A DNA stretch of 64,000 nt from Archilochus colubris (taxonomy: Eukaryota; Chordata; Aves; Apodiformes; Trochilidae): assembly GCA_023079485.1 (NCBI GenBank), contig CM041085.1, positions 96,359,115-96,423,114 on the forward strand, in the 5' to 3' direction. Below the pieces are notes generated by a model. That model worked only from the letters and a program-made list of their open reading frames with translations, was not told the origin of the DNA and made no database searches. The translations under genes and the position numbers were made by a program. How positions within the stretch are numbered: the first letter of the stretch is position 1; the number at the start of each line of letters is the position of its first letter. Below, piece by piece: positions 1 to 10,984 of the stretch.

Positions 1-2178
1 ATTGGTATCTTTTCAGAAAATTCATGTGAGGAGAAGCTTCCTTGGAAGCACTTTTGACTGTGTTAGAGTACTAGTGCATAACACACTGAATGTGGGGAGA
101 AAAGGTCTCGTGCTGCTGTGAATATCTGTGGCCTTCCATGTTAGATTGTGTTGGGAGCTTTTTAAACACTGGTCAGACAGATATTTTGCTTTCTTTCCAT
201 CCTGCATGATGTGCATGAAATGCTTCTGTGCAGGCACTATTTCAGGGTTTAGATGGTAATTGTCAGATATTGGTCAGTCCCTAATTTTATTACGATATAT
301 TTTCCTAGTTGTACTTTTTAAAATATGAAACATTTTATTGAGTATATAAATTCCATGCCCACACCAAACACAGCTAAGCCTCTTTTCCTTACCATGCTAT
401 AAATACAGAAACCTGTACAGATATGCATCTCCTAACTTCTGAATGAATTTTATCTACTGTTTGAAGTCACCTATGATCTTTTATATGCATCATATGTGAA
501 GAAAGAATAAATGTATCAGTCATTCAATATCTTATGAATGATCCAAAGTTCACCTGAGATTTCCTAGTGTATTCTTGATCTGCTTTCCAAAGAGCATTCA
601 CTTTAGATTGTCATCCTTATTAAACAGGAAGATGTCTATGAAGATTAAACTTATATCCTAAAGGAATGACTTAATATTAAATTAATAAATAAGATAAATT
701 TATAAAGCTATACACAACTCTAAAACATCATCATGATTTCTGTGGGATTGTAGAAACATCTGGCTCTTCATCTGGTTGCTTGTTGAATGAATTTGACCTG
801 TATTTACTGTAATAATGAAAAGGAACTCTCTCCATACTGTTCAAGAAAGACTCCCAGTAGCATAGGTCTTTTGTTACATAATTTTAAAAATATCTGTTTC
901 TATCGAAATGGCCCCTACTCTGTGCTTTTAATCTACCGTGTGTGAGACTGCTCTGTCAGTAAGACACCTACCTAAAATTTAACACCCTATATGTCTATGG
1001 GTATCTAAGCAATAATTTAGTAGTGGTAGGCAAATAAAAGATGATATTGCTCAAAGCATTTTTTGCTAGGAGAAGCAAAGCTATCGATAGGTTATATTAT
1101 ATTGCACCACCTGATTTATACACAAATGAAGAAGAAAACCAAAGATATTTAATGGAAATTGTGAATGTCAGCATGAAAGTGCTATATATGGTATGTATAT
1201 ATTTTAACACTAGGCTCATTAAGGATATTGTGTACTCTCAGAACTTAATTGTGGAAAATATTTGTGCTTTTTGATATATGGCTAGACCTAAAGCTGCACT
1301 GTATCAAATTTAATGAAACACTTTCCCACGGTAAAGACACAACCCTGTATCACTTGAAAACTAATTTTTTTTCTTCAAATCTGTCAAATTTTGAGAGAAG
1401 GACCAAGAGTTCCTCTTTTTCCTAACTCAGGATGTCCAGGTGCATATTTCAAAAGAACACTTAGGAGGGACTTTAATTTGTATGATTTGCTGTTTAAAGT
1501 TAGAAAAACAATACAGTCTGGAGGTTGCATGAGATGTGGCCAACTCTCAAAAAAGTCAGGGTCAATTTGCTGCAACTTGGAGAATAAAGTAGTGGGAGTT
1601 ACTGTGAAATAAATCCATCTGTGTGTGAGAGAGCAAAACTTATTTTTAGTTTTTGTTTCAGAGTTCTGAAAATTATTCCTCATCCTCTTTTAGGAGACAG
1701 TCATATAATAACATAAAGCCTCTCATTCTTTGGGGAAGTGCCATGGACAGTGCTTCCCATTACATCAGAGACTGAGCTGTCTGTACATTGCAATCAGTAC
1801 AGCCAACAGGATGATTTGGTATATCCCCTTTCTTAGCTGTGATTCATCATTACAAGTCATTTGGCTTTCAAAGATTTCTTTTTTCCCCTAGTCTTACTAT
1901 CCTGAGCAACCAAAAATAAATGCTTCAGGAGTAGTACTCTAACAACTTTTTTTAATATTTAGAAAGCAAGACCCGTTTAACTATTAGAAAATGGTCTATG
2001 GAAAAATCAGAAACAAGGAAGAAAAGCAGGATCTGTCTCCATTTATTCTATTTTTTCACCACTGCTAACAATGTTAGCAAAGACAATGTAGCATAAAAAT
2101 TTGCAGAAATAATGTCCAGTGAATATAATGGGGAGACAGAGGTAAAAACTTGCAATGAAAGCAGTAACACTGATCTCA
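1..2178. other. Unique AT-rich non-coding DNA
   Basis: No recognised gene, RNA or transposon. ORFs here are short and look random. The only segment with exon-like signals is 1070-1190, listed separately. Probably intergenic or intronic sequence. Confidence 0.6.
1070..1190 (+). other. Weak candidate exon (121 bp)
   Basis: A pyrimidine run (cattttttgctag) ends in AG at 1068-1069. An open frame then runs to a possible donor, ATG|gtatgt, at 1191. The frame encodes about 40 residues with an ordinary protein-like composition, including NEEENQRYLMEIV. I do not recognise the protein. The segment is 40 codons plus one base. The frame also stays open to a stop near 1274, so the splice boundaries are inferred. 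An open stretch of this length can easily arise by chance in AT-rich DNA, so this is only a pointer for a conservation check. Confidence 0.12.
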
Positions 2179-2577
2179 GGGCCAGCCTGGAGCACCTCTC
2201 CTATGAAGACAAGCTGAGAAACTTGAGTTTGTTCAGCCTGGAGATGAGAAGGCTCTGGGGAGACCTCATAGTGGCCTTCCAGTAGCTGAAGAGTCCCTAC
2301 AGGAAAGCTGGGGTGGGACTTTTTACAAGACATGTAGTGATAGGATGAGGGGGAGTAGATTTAGATTGGTATTAAGAAAACATTCTTTAGTGTCAGGATG
2401 CTGAGACACTAGCCTAGGGAGGCTGTGGCTGCCCCCTCCCTGGAAGTGTTCAAGGCCAGGTTGGATGGGGCTTTGAGACACTTGGTCTACTGGGAGGTGT
2501 CCCTGCAAACGGCACAGAGGTTGGAATTACATGATCTTTAAGGTCCCTTCCAACCCAAACCATTCTGTAATTCTATG
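2179..2577 (+). mobile_element. CR1 LINE, 5'-truncated 3' end
   Basis: The sequence follows the CR1 ORF2 tail and 3' UTR in sense orientation. It opens with the segment encoding the 'leucine-rich ...LFSLE..RRL' tail ('ttgttcagcctggagatga'). It continues through 'ggctgtggctgccccctccc', then 'caaggccaggttggatgggg', and ends in 'ggtcccttccaacccaaacc' and a short ATTCTATG tail. The ORF2 remnant carries several stops, for example TAG after the 'gccttccag' segment. Severe 5' truncation is typical of CR1. The element is inactive. Confidence 0.93.
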
Positions 2578-3540
2578 TAAGGATTAGACTCCTGAGCTAA
2601 TCTATTTGTCTAGTTTCTTTCTGTATTCAGAAAGCTCAAGTAATTACCTCCTGGGGATATTTCCATTGCTGATAATCAGTGATAGTGTTCAGTAATACAG
2701 CTTCAAATTACACCACCAGCTACCTATTTTATGGTGACCTGAATCACTCTCTTGTTTGTATTAATTCTGTTGAACAAAAATCTATTTAAGAAACAGCATT
2801 CCTGCAGGCATGTATATATATGTAAACACCTGCATTCAATTCTTGAATTCCTTAAGTGAATTCCTTCAGGGTTGGTTAGCAGGTAGAGTCCATCACTGCA
2901 GAGCTCTCCTTTATCACCTACCTGCTGTGCACTGCCATATACATGCCCTCCATTTATCATAAATGTGAACCAAATGCATTCTGTTTCATTGAGAGAAGTT
3001 TAATCAAATACACTTTAAACTCACTTGAGGTGGGTTAGCAGTATCTCAGTGCAATAGATTAATTCCCATGAATTAAGCCATGTTAACTCAATCTGACTTT
3101 GAGCAATATTGCTGAATTAATATAGGTTTTATTCATCATGCTTTTCATTTAAGCACCTAAACCTGAGCAGATCCTTACTGAGTGGAAAGAAACAGAAACA
3201 TGTCCATTTAAATTCATTCACCTTGTTGCCAGGAGGAAATGCAAAGCTCTTCTTTGAGCTGTAGTAGAAAGGAAAGAGGAAAAGGAAAAACTGATTCATT
3301 ACCCCTGTGATAAGATAATTTGTCTGAACTATGAGAGAATTAATCCTTGCTTCACTGTTCTGGAGATTTAATCCAAGAAAGGTCAATTAAGAGAAATGTG
3401 GGTTCCTCAAGAATTTCATCAGCCAGATAAGGCAGAGTTTTTGAGGTTCTAATATTCTATACATGTCTAAAGTTGAAGTAGTGTGTAGTGCTCAGAGACC
3501 AGGTAAATCTGCAGAGCACAGCACAGTGGAGTGCTCAAAG
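2578..3540. other. Unique non-coding DNA
   Basis: No gene or recognised repeat. ORFs on both strands are under 100 codons and lack family features. Confidence 0.55.
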
Positions 3541-3544
3541 GACA

Positions 3545-3800
3545 AAGAGAGAAACTGGCCTCAACACTGAACCCAGAGGAACACCACCTGTGACAGCCAC
3601 CATCTGGATTTAACTCCATTTGCCACAATTTGGGCCTGGCCATCCAGCCAGTTTTTTACCCACCAGAGAGTAAGCCTATCCAAGCCATGAGGAAGACTAA
3701 GACAAAATATCAGTCCAGTACTTCCTTTCCTCAATGACTGGAATGTCTCTGGAAGAAAGAATTGCTCTGATGCCTCTTGGGAGCTGCAGTTCTGAGTCAT
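3545..3800. mobile_element. Probable internal LINE (CR1-like) fragment
   Basis: This stretch contains 'ggatttaactccatttgcca' and 'ggcctggccatccagccagt' followed by 'tttttacccaccagagagta' and 'ccaagccatgag'. I recognise this as a recurrent bird interspersed repeat, usually attributed to an internal or 5' part of CR1-type LINEs. After about 3690 the match fades. Family and orientation are recalled from general knowledge of avian genomes rather than shown by an intact end, so both are uncertain. Confidence 0.4.
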
Positions 3801-3935
3801 TCAAGAAAGCCCTATAAGCTCTGCTCTTCAGCTGTGTCATCTCTCCTTCAATATCTGTACAGTTGCTCAGGATAGAACATAGTGCAGATTGAAAAAAAAC
3901 TCAAATCAGCAAAGAATTAATTTCATTTTTTCCAG

Positions 3936-3993
3936 TTAACAGTTTGCAAAATTCAATCTCTTTGTGCAGAAAATTTCGCTGACCCTCCAACAG
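3936..3993 (+). other. Candidate small exon (58 bp)
   Basis: The polypyrimidine tract 'tttcattttttccag' ends at 3935 and a consensus donor, CAG|GTAAGT, begins at 3994. Between them one frame is fully open and reads LTVCKIQSLCAENFADPPT, while the other two contain stops. The length is 19 codons plus one base. I do not recognise the peptide. The strong acceptor and perfect donor make this better than a typical chance ORF, but a cryptic or recursive-splicing exon, or pure chance, remains possible. Confidence 0.25.
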
Positions 3994-6393
3994 GTAAGTT
4001 AAAGCTTTATTTATACATGTGTTTATTCATATAACTCTGCATTTGTTGGTAGAAGCAAAATCTTTGACATTTGTGATGCACATGAGTTCAATGCACACTA
4101 GCACATATGTTGATGCATTGTTCAGAATTTTCATTTGTGAAATATTTAAAATAACTGTAAAAGCTTGAAATGGCTATGCTACATAACCATGTAATCAGGA
4201 AAAATTTTCCACTGAAATTCAGTTGCCTGAGCAGTTGCTGCTATATTACTTGGAGCATTCTCCTCAGTTTCCAGCTGCTGCTGCAGACGGATGTGGGTCC
4301 CTTAACTTCTGTTACCTCTGTTAGCTCCATGAGGATGCCTCAGATAATCTTCAGTGTCTCTGTATAGGCACCTGAATCATTGCTGAAATATCTAAAAACT
4401 GTCCTTCTAAATCTAGGATAATTATCCTTTTTACAGTCAGTGGTGAGAAAAACACACTTACAGAGAGTGACCCAGGTAACTAACTCTTCTTGGACACCTA
4501 TTTTATGATGCTATGACACATTTGGTGAAGATGCCTCTTACACTCCATTCCATAGAATGAGAGTGACTGAGTTAGACTTAGGCATCTAACTTTTTAGACA
4601 TTGCAAGGTTAAAGTAATCTTTTCTATGCTCACAACTTGCACTGTAACTTAGCATCACAGTGTAAATATATGTTGGCTTTAATTTTTGGTCTAAAATCCA
4701 CTAAAGTCAAGCTTAATTTTTCAATTTATTTTCATAACAGTTGAAAAGACTGAAAACTATGTGGGAAAAAAGAATAAAATTCTATGAGAGAAAAAATTAT
4801 TTTGTAAATGAATAAGAAAAAAAGGAAGCACTGAATGAAGAAAATCTATTTGTACAGAAATTGATCAGTTTTGCAGTCCTAAATGTTGTAATTGTAGAAT
4901 AGGAAATAAAATATTTGTTTCTTCTAAAATCTTACAGTGCCTCCATGTTTAATATTCTGCTGTCAACAAAAGATTCTGAAAAAATCATGGACAAGGCCCA
5001 TGTGCAGTCCAGCAACATAAATCTGTACAGATCATGATTCTATAGTGAAATGAGGAAAAATGGGCTCAAACTAAGGGAAAGCTTTGTCAAGTGTTTCTGA
5101 TCTATGCTGCAATGAATTACCCTAAAAAAGACAAAATGGAGACTTGATTTTTGTCCATAAATATCTACGTAAGTAACAGAAATCTGCTGATAGAAAGCTC
5201 TCTAAATGTAACAGGCCAGGTTATAACTAAGTCTAAAGATTAGAGCCTGAGGTAAGTAAAATTAGATTATGATTTAAGGTATGAGTGAATTAGGTGCTAG
5301 AAAAAATTTAGATACAGAAAACATCAAGATTCAGGAAAACCTGTGGCAGCTGATACGCAGGACACAGAGCAGAGAATCACAGTGGCCTTCTCAGTCTTGG
5401 TTTCTCTAAAGCCAGAATTAGACTGAAAGAGAAAAGGTATCCAACAAGGCCATTGCTGATCCTGGTATCTGGCTTTGTTTTTATTCCATGAGGCTCACTT
5501 GCTGATGATCAAAGATTTATCCTCAATGACAAGAGCTAGGAAACCAAAAGAAAACTGTACCTTTAGTATTCCTTCAAAGTTCTCTGAGGATTATGATTGT
5601 GACACTTGTTACTGTGGTATATTCAACTGATGTTCTTTCTCCGTATAAAAGCAGTTCTTGTTCAAAGCTGAATAAGCCAGAACTTTAGTGTTTGTTAGAC
5701 TCTGGTACACTTGATATCTCAAGCAGCTCACACTAGCTTGATGTAGAACCATTCTACTTAGCTGACTCCTTCCTTGCTTCCTTGCTAGCAGGAAAGGTTT
5801 TGTCCATTTAAGATTTACCCTGGTTCTGTCTCCTGCCTTTTACTTTTATACAGTGTCTTGACAACAACTGGGATGAAATGAAGCATTCTCTTAGACTGAG
5901 TGTCAGAAATCTTCAGGTCTTTACATAGCCTTTACTCCAGCTCTGGTGCAGCTAGCATAGGCCATGTGGCTTCTCTGGCCTCATTAGCACATCCGGCTTT
6001 GTTGTTTGCTGGTCTGATGGGAAGACTTCATAAGTAGGAATGATTTGTGGAGAGCATTCTGGAAATTCAGCTTCATACTGTTTGCTATTATAGCCACTGT
6101 TAAATTTCTAAGTTCTTCATGACTGAGCAGACTTGGATTTATAAGCATATTTTGTCTGAAAAATGATATCTGATGAATTGCAATGGATACTTTTGTCTTT
6201 ATTTGCTCCATAGTGTCTACTAAATTCAGGAGTCAAGGAATACTACACCTAAGTGTTGGTAATATTTTTGGGTATATGTTTTTCACATAAAGATGTTTTG
6301 GGATAATACAGATAGAGGCTGCACAGCCAGAGAATTTTACTAATACAGCCATCATAAAAGACAAGTGAGAAGTGACCACAAAGCCCACGGAGG

Positions 6394-6439
6394 TCTTATT
6401 TACCCAACAGATTGAATTCTCTTATTTACCCAACAGATT
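6394..6439 (+). repeat. Short tandem duplication, 26-bp period
   Basis: The 20-mer 'tcttatttacccaacagatt' occurs perfectly at 6394-6413 and again at 6420-6439, with six bases between. It is a recent local duplication, probably from replication slippage or end-joining repair. Confidence 0.9.
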
Positions 6440-6830
6440 TCTCTTTTGAGAGAAAGTATTAAGCAAGGATTTGTGAACATGTGTGAATGGACTTGTGCAA
6501 ACTTCTCTTGAATAAAAAGTACTTCCATGGTACTATATAGACAACTGTGTTTTTATCAACTGAGTCTGAACACGGATTATTTTCCAATCTCCTGCCACTT
6601 CAAGTGGAAAAAAAAAAGATAAGACGAATCACAAAATCACCCTTTCCTACTAAGGGTGAGACTATATTTTGGAAGCTATTCAAAGCTGAAGTAAAAATAA
6701 ATTGTCTTCTTGGCATACTTGTCTTTATGCAGGATAGCACGTGCCGTGAGTGATGTGCTTAGTTATCAAGCAAAGAATTAGTAAGGATCAGAAATCTAGT
6801 TTCATTGAAGATTAGCATATTAGCCTGAAA

Positions 6831-6860
6831 ATTACTTTTTTTCTGTTTATACAGGTAAGT
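6831..6860 (+). promoter_or_regulatory. Candidate recursive (zero-length exon) splice site
   Basis: A pyrimidine tract ('ttactttttttctgtttata') runs into CAG at 6852-6854, followed immediately by GTAAGT at 6855-6860. A 3' splice site fused to a consensus 5' splice site is the defining sequence of recursive splicing, known from very long introns in flies and from long neuronal genes in vertebrates. The sequence is seen directly. Any function requires a host intron on the + strand, which cannot be shown here. Confidence 0.3.
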
Positions 6861-7087
6861 ACAAGTGCATGGGTGCACACAGATTTGCAGTATTTGCAGT
6901 GCCAGTAGAATATTGCTGTTACAATCTTGTTCTCTGGATGTTTCTGAAAAAATAACTAAAAAACTAGTACTTTGCTCAAGGTTTCTTAAAGAGATTTTAT
7001 TGATCACTGACTATAACAATCAAGATATTGAACAGTACTGGTCCCATAATGTAGGGAAACCACCTGATGTTATTTTCTTATAGCCAT

Positions 7088-7563
7088 TACAGAATCACAG
7101 AATGTCAGGAGCTGGAAGGGACCTCTGAAGATCATTGAGTCCAATCCCCCTGCCAGAGCAGGACCATAACTAGGGCAGGTCACTCAGAAATGCGTCCAGA
7201 TGGGTCTTGAAACTCTCCAGAGAAGGAAACTCCACAACCTCTCTGAGAAGTCTGTTGCACAGCACTGTAACCCTCACAGTAAAGAAATCTTTCTTCATGT
7301 TTAGGTGGAACTTCCTGTGCTCTCTTGAATCCATTTCCCTTCATCCTATCACAGGGCACAAGAGAGAAGAGATTGTCCCTTCGTTCTTCATTCCAGTCCT
7401 CATATATTCATACACATTCTTTAGATCCCCTCTCAGTCTTCTCCTCTCCAGACCAAAAAGCCCCAGGTCTCTCAGACTTTCTTCAAAAGGTTTCAGTCCC
7501 TTAATTTTATTAGAGTTCCTCCAAGACACTGAGTTTTGTTCTTTGATATGGAGACAACACTTT
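7088..7563 (-). mobile_element. CR1 LINE, 5'-truncated, antisense
   Basis: The 3' end of CR1 is read on the minus strand. On the + strand it begins 'acagaatcacagaatgtcag', then 'gctggaagggacctctgaag', 'actccacaacctctctgaga' and the CR1-typical 'gatcccctctcagtcttctc'. It fades out near 7560 in a region corresponding to the ORF2 end. About 475 bp survive out of a full-length element of several kb. The ORFs on both strands here (7207-7569 +, 7341-7622 -) are by-products of the repeat. Confidence 0.93.
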
Positions 7564-9240
7564 GGATAGAGTTTTGATATTTGATAATTTGATTTTGATA
7601 TTATAAAGAGAAAACTTGACAACTGAATTTGAATTTGAGTTATATATTTTTTCCAAACATCTAACTTATTTCACAAGTGTGCAACTTCCAAAAAGCAGTC
7701 CACTCCAATTTGATGTGAATGTGTTAGTCATGACATTTCCTGGTAGGAAAAAGGGGTACTTTTATACATTACTTTGTTCAACAAAATGAAAACCCTAAGT
7801 GTTACTGTTACTTTTTCACAATACTGAATTTCAAAGTAGCACATGTAAATAGTATCCAGTATAAGGCATTAACTTAGCAAATGTGAGCAGTGATAATTTT
7901 GTTGACCATAATGAGAGGCATTAAAAGAAGCCATATAAAGATGTACAAATAGAATAACAAAACCACGGTAATTTATGTCTTTCCAGCAGGACTTTGAAGA
8001 GAACCCTTAGCAGTTTTTAAGGTGTAGTGTTACTGGGACTAATAGGCTCAGATTTACCTCTCCTAATTTTAGCTACTTAACTGAGCATCTTTGCTGTTCA
8101 ATGAAGAGAGAAAATGACAGGTATTTCAAGAGGGTAATTCACTCATATCTATGTTCTCAGGTAGACTGAGTACTGAAGACAAGTAATTGTGATTAGATAA
8201 TTTACCCATCTTAACTGAACATCTAAATATAAGAAATCGAATGTTCTTCCAAATGTGTTTTAGCTCTTGAGCTGAACTTTCATTTGAATCAAGATTGTTC
8301 CTCAAATGCTGCCAATGAAGGGTCAGAAACAAATGTAATTGCTGTGGATTGGTGTGGATTTTTGCCTGCATGCATCTTTGGAATACCAATCTCAATAGGC
8401 TGAGAAAAGGGAAAGAGTGCCATCCCCCAACCATTCATCCTGCCCAATCAATTTAAGACAAGAATAAGGAAATCCTTGCAAAGGGCAGATCATTTTACAT
8501 TCCTGTGAATGTCCAGAGGTACAGTGTCCCACGTGTCCATGTATCCCAGGGTCTGATGGTGCTTTCCTGTCTCTCTTTTCTGCACAGACAAGATGCCACA
8601 ATTTTTCCTGTTGCTGGAAATAGAAAATATTTTTTCCAGGCTGGTAAGATAATAAATAAATAAATATTGCTGCTGTGAATTGCAACTAACTCTTCAAATT
8701 TCATTTAGTATTTATCCAAGGAAAATCAGTATCCTGACAGTTGAAATATCTTTTTTTTCCTCTTATCTTTTATTCTGTGCTTTAAAAGACCATTACTCTA
8801 ATTTACTTATATTTAAAATCCAAGAGGGATATCTAAAAGAGAAGATAGACTTTCATCTACAGCAATTTCAAAGCTAAAGAGAAAAAAATCCAGTAAAAAG
8901 AATAGTTATAATCGCCTTCCTTGTGAACATTTTTGGGTTTGACGATGCACCATTTATTATGAAAAAAAATATATTCTTAGAAACTTTGCTATCTTTACCT
9001 GGTCCTCTCTCCCTTTTTATTTCCTGCCCTTACAAAATCCCATTCTTAAGGTAAATGCATATCTGCAAGGACCCAATTGGACCTGCTCATTATGCTGATC
9101 TCTAACTTTGAGTATTGCCTCCTTCAACACAAAGATGAGGCCTATTGTTGTTCTGCCTAGATCCTGATACTGCCACTACTGTCAGCATGGTAATTTTTAA
9201 CTGCACATCTATTCAGAACAAGAATAAAGAACAGAAAAGA

Positions 9241-9555
9241 TTAGCTCAATTGCATTGCAGAATTTGCTGGTGCATCATTTGAATGAGTCAGTTCTTGTGT
9301 TGTTTTTAAGCTTATTTTCCAGAAAGCATTCATCAATTCACTGGTTGAAAGCTCTCTCTTGCGTCTATAAAATTTCATATGCTTGATTTCCAGCTGCTTC
9401 AACAATCCTAAATCAGTATCCACTCCTGAAATTTTAGACCAGGCTTCAACATTTTTCAGTCTGTAAATTGTTATTGGTAAAGGCAAGTGATGGCTGGGGA
9501 AGTGTACGATCAACTGAATAACAAAGATGTGAATCAACAGCAGCAAGATTTTCAT
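9241..9555 (-). CDS. Unrecognised 104-codon ORF with hydrophobic N-terminus
   Basis: This minus-strand ORF starts MKILLLLIHIFVIQLIVHF, which resembles a signal peptide or membrane anchor. It continues as a charged sequence with several Lys/Arg residues (for example KHMKFYRRKREL near residues 58-69) and ends in TAA at 9241-9243. The minus-strand sequence just upstream of the ATG is ttttcag|gtaagt (near 9564), a fused acceptor and donor, which argues against normal 5' exon structure. I recognise no family and see no promoter. It is most likely a chance ORF in AT-rich DNA, kept only because of its composition. Confidence 0.1.
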   Translation of the reverse strand: MKILLLLIHIFVIQLIVHFPSHHLPLPITIYRLKNVEAWSKISGVDTDLGLLKQLEIKHMKFYRRKRELSTSELMNAFWKISLKTTQELTHSNDAPANSAMQLS

Positions 9556-10966
9556 ATCTCTCTACTTACCTGAAAATAGCTAAAGGTACATAGAAAAGTC
9601 AGTATAAACTACAGCTCTATCTCGTGCAGTAAGTCATCTTGTGTAGTAAGTCAAAACAATCTTAAAAATTTAAATTACAAGTTGAAATGTTGCACAAAAT
9701 TCTATACATTTTCCAGAACTTTTAGATGTTTGAGAATTTTCTTAAAATCTTGATCCAAAAGGCTGCATATGCTTTAAAAAAAATTTAGCCTTTCTTTGTG
9801 CATGAAAACAACTTCAAGACAGCAGAAACACATGGGTCCCAATTACATCAAACAATCCTCTCCTATTCTAAATTATTTAAGTTATGATAGAATTGTACTC
9901 TTCAATAAAATTGTTCTATTCAGGGTAGTTTTCTGGAGAGATTACTGACACTAATTCTTTCTATATTTTTTTTAAAATTCTGATACAGTGACTACAAATA
10001 TGCAGAACAGTTGGCAGCCCATCATCTCTCAGGACCTGAAGAGTCAGTGTGTTCAAGCCTGAGAAGACAAAGATACTCACAGAATTAGATGCCAGGTGGT
10101 TCATGTGACAAGAACAACTGCTTTTGTCAATTCTTTCAGCTTTCTAATATTTTATACAGATGATCCTTCTTGTTAGACAGGTTTCACAAATGTCAGTTCT
10201 GAGTCACTTACTCAGAAGTTCTGGATAGATCTGGTAGAAGAGATACAATACTAAATATGTCTTTTTGGCCAATGTCTACCCATTAATCTTCCTCCCAGGA
10301 ATGATTCTAATCTTTTTCTGCAGGATACTGATGCAGAAAGAGAGCAACAGCATAGCAGGTAGGCTTTCTGGGATTATCAGCAATGAGGGTATAGATACCA
10401 TTTGCTCTTTAGAAGAAACCTCAATTTTATTTATTCAAAATGGAATATTCAACTTTGAACAAAATCTTCTGAACACAATCCTTATGGAAGAGTTTGTTTT
10501 GGATGGCACTGACCTGCTCCTCTCTTTTGTCCTGTAGTTTCCATCCAGAACTATGTTTCTAATAAATCAGTCAGACATAATTACTCAAGATTATGATTTG
10601 TCTATTATGCCCTTTGCTGAATACTGACAGGTACAGATATGCTGGACTGAACCTGTTTTAGTCTAGTGTTGGACAGCTTCAAGCAAAATTTCTTTTCTTT
10701 TAAAAAACAACTCCTTTGACTTTTTGAAACTCAGTGAAACTTTATGGACACCTTTATCACTCCCTGACCATTCTGATTTTAAATCAGTATTTTGTTAGCA
10801 TGTTTTAACCAAAAATCATGCATAATGTTTCATTTATGTTAGTCTTGGGGTTTTTTTGCTTCTGCTTTCAGGAAGAGATCCTGTTGTGGTTTGAGGTAGA
10901 GTAAGTTTTTCAAATTTTTGTTATAAATGTTGATTTTAAAAATAATTCTTGAATTCATGATTCACA

Positions 10967-10984
10967 GAGCTCACCTGTGAGCTC
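10967..10984. repeat. Perfect 18-bp palindrome with E-box centre
   Basis: GAGCTCAC and GTGAGCTC are exact reverse complements separated by CT. The centre reads CACCTG, an E-box core. It could bind a dimeric transcription factor or simply be chance. Confidence 0.6.

Larger units (their letters stand above)
3801..7087. other. Unique non-coding DNA with splice-like signals
   Basis: No recognised gene or transposon. It holds an exon-like segment (3936-3993), a 20-bp direct duplication (6394-6439) and a recursive-splice-site-like sequence (6831-6860), each listed separately. Otherwise AT-rich with only short random ORFs. Confidence 0.55.
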
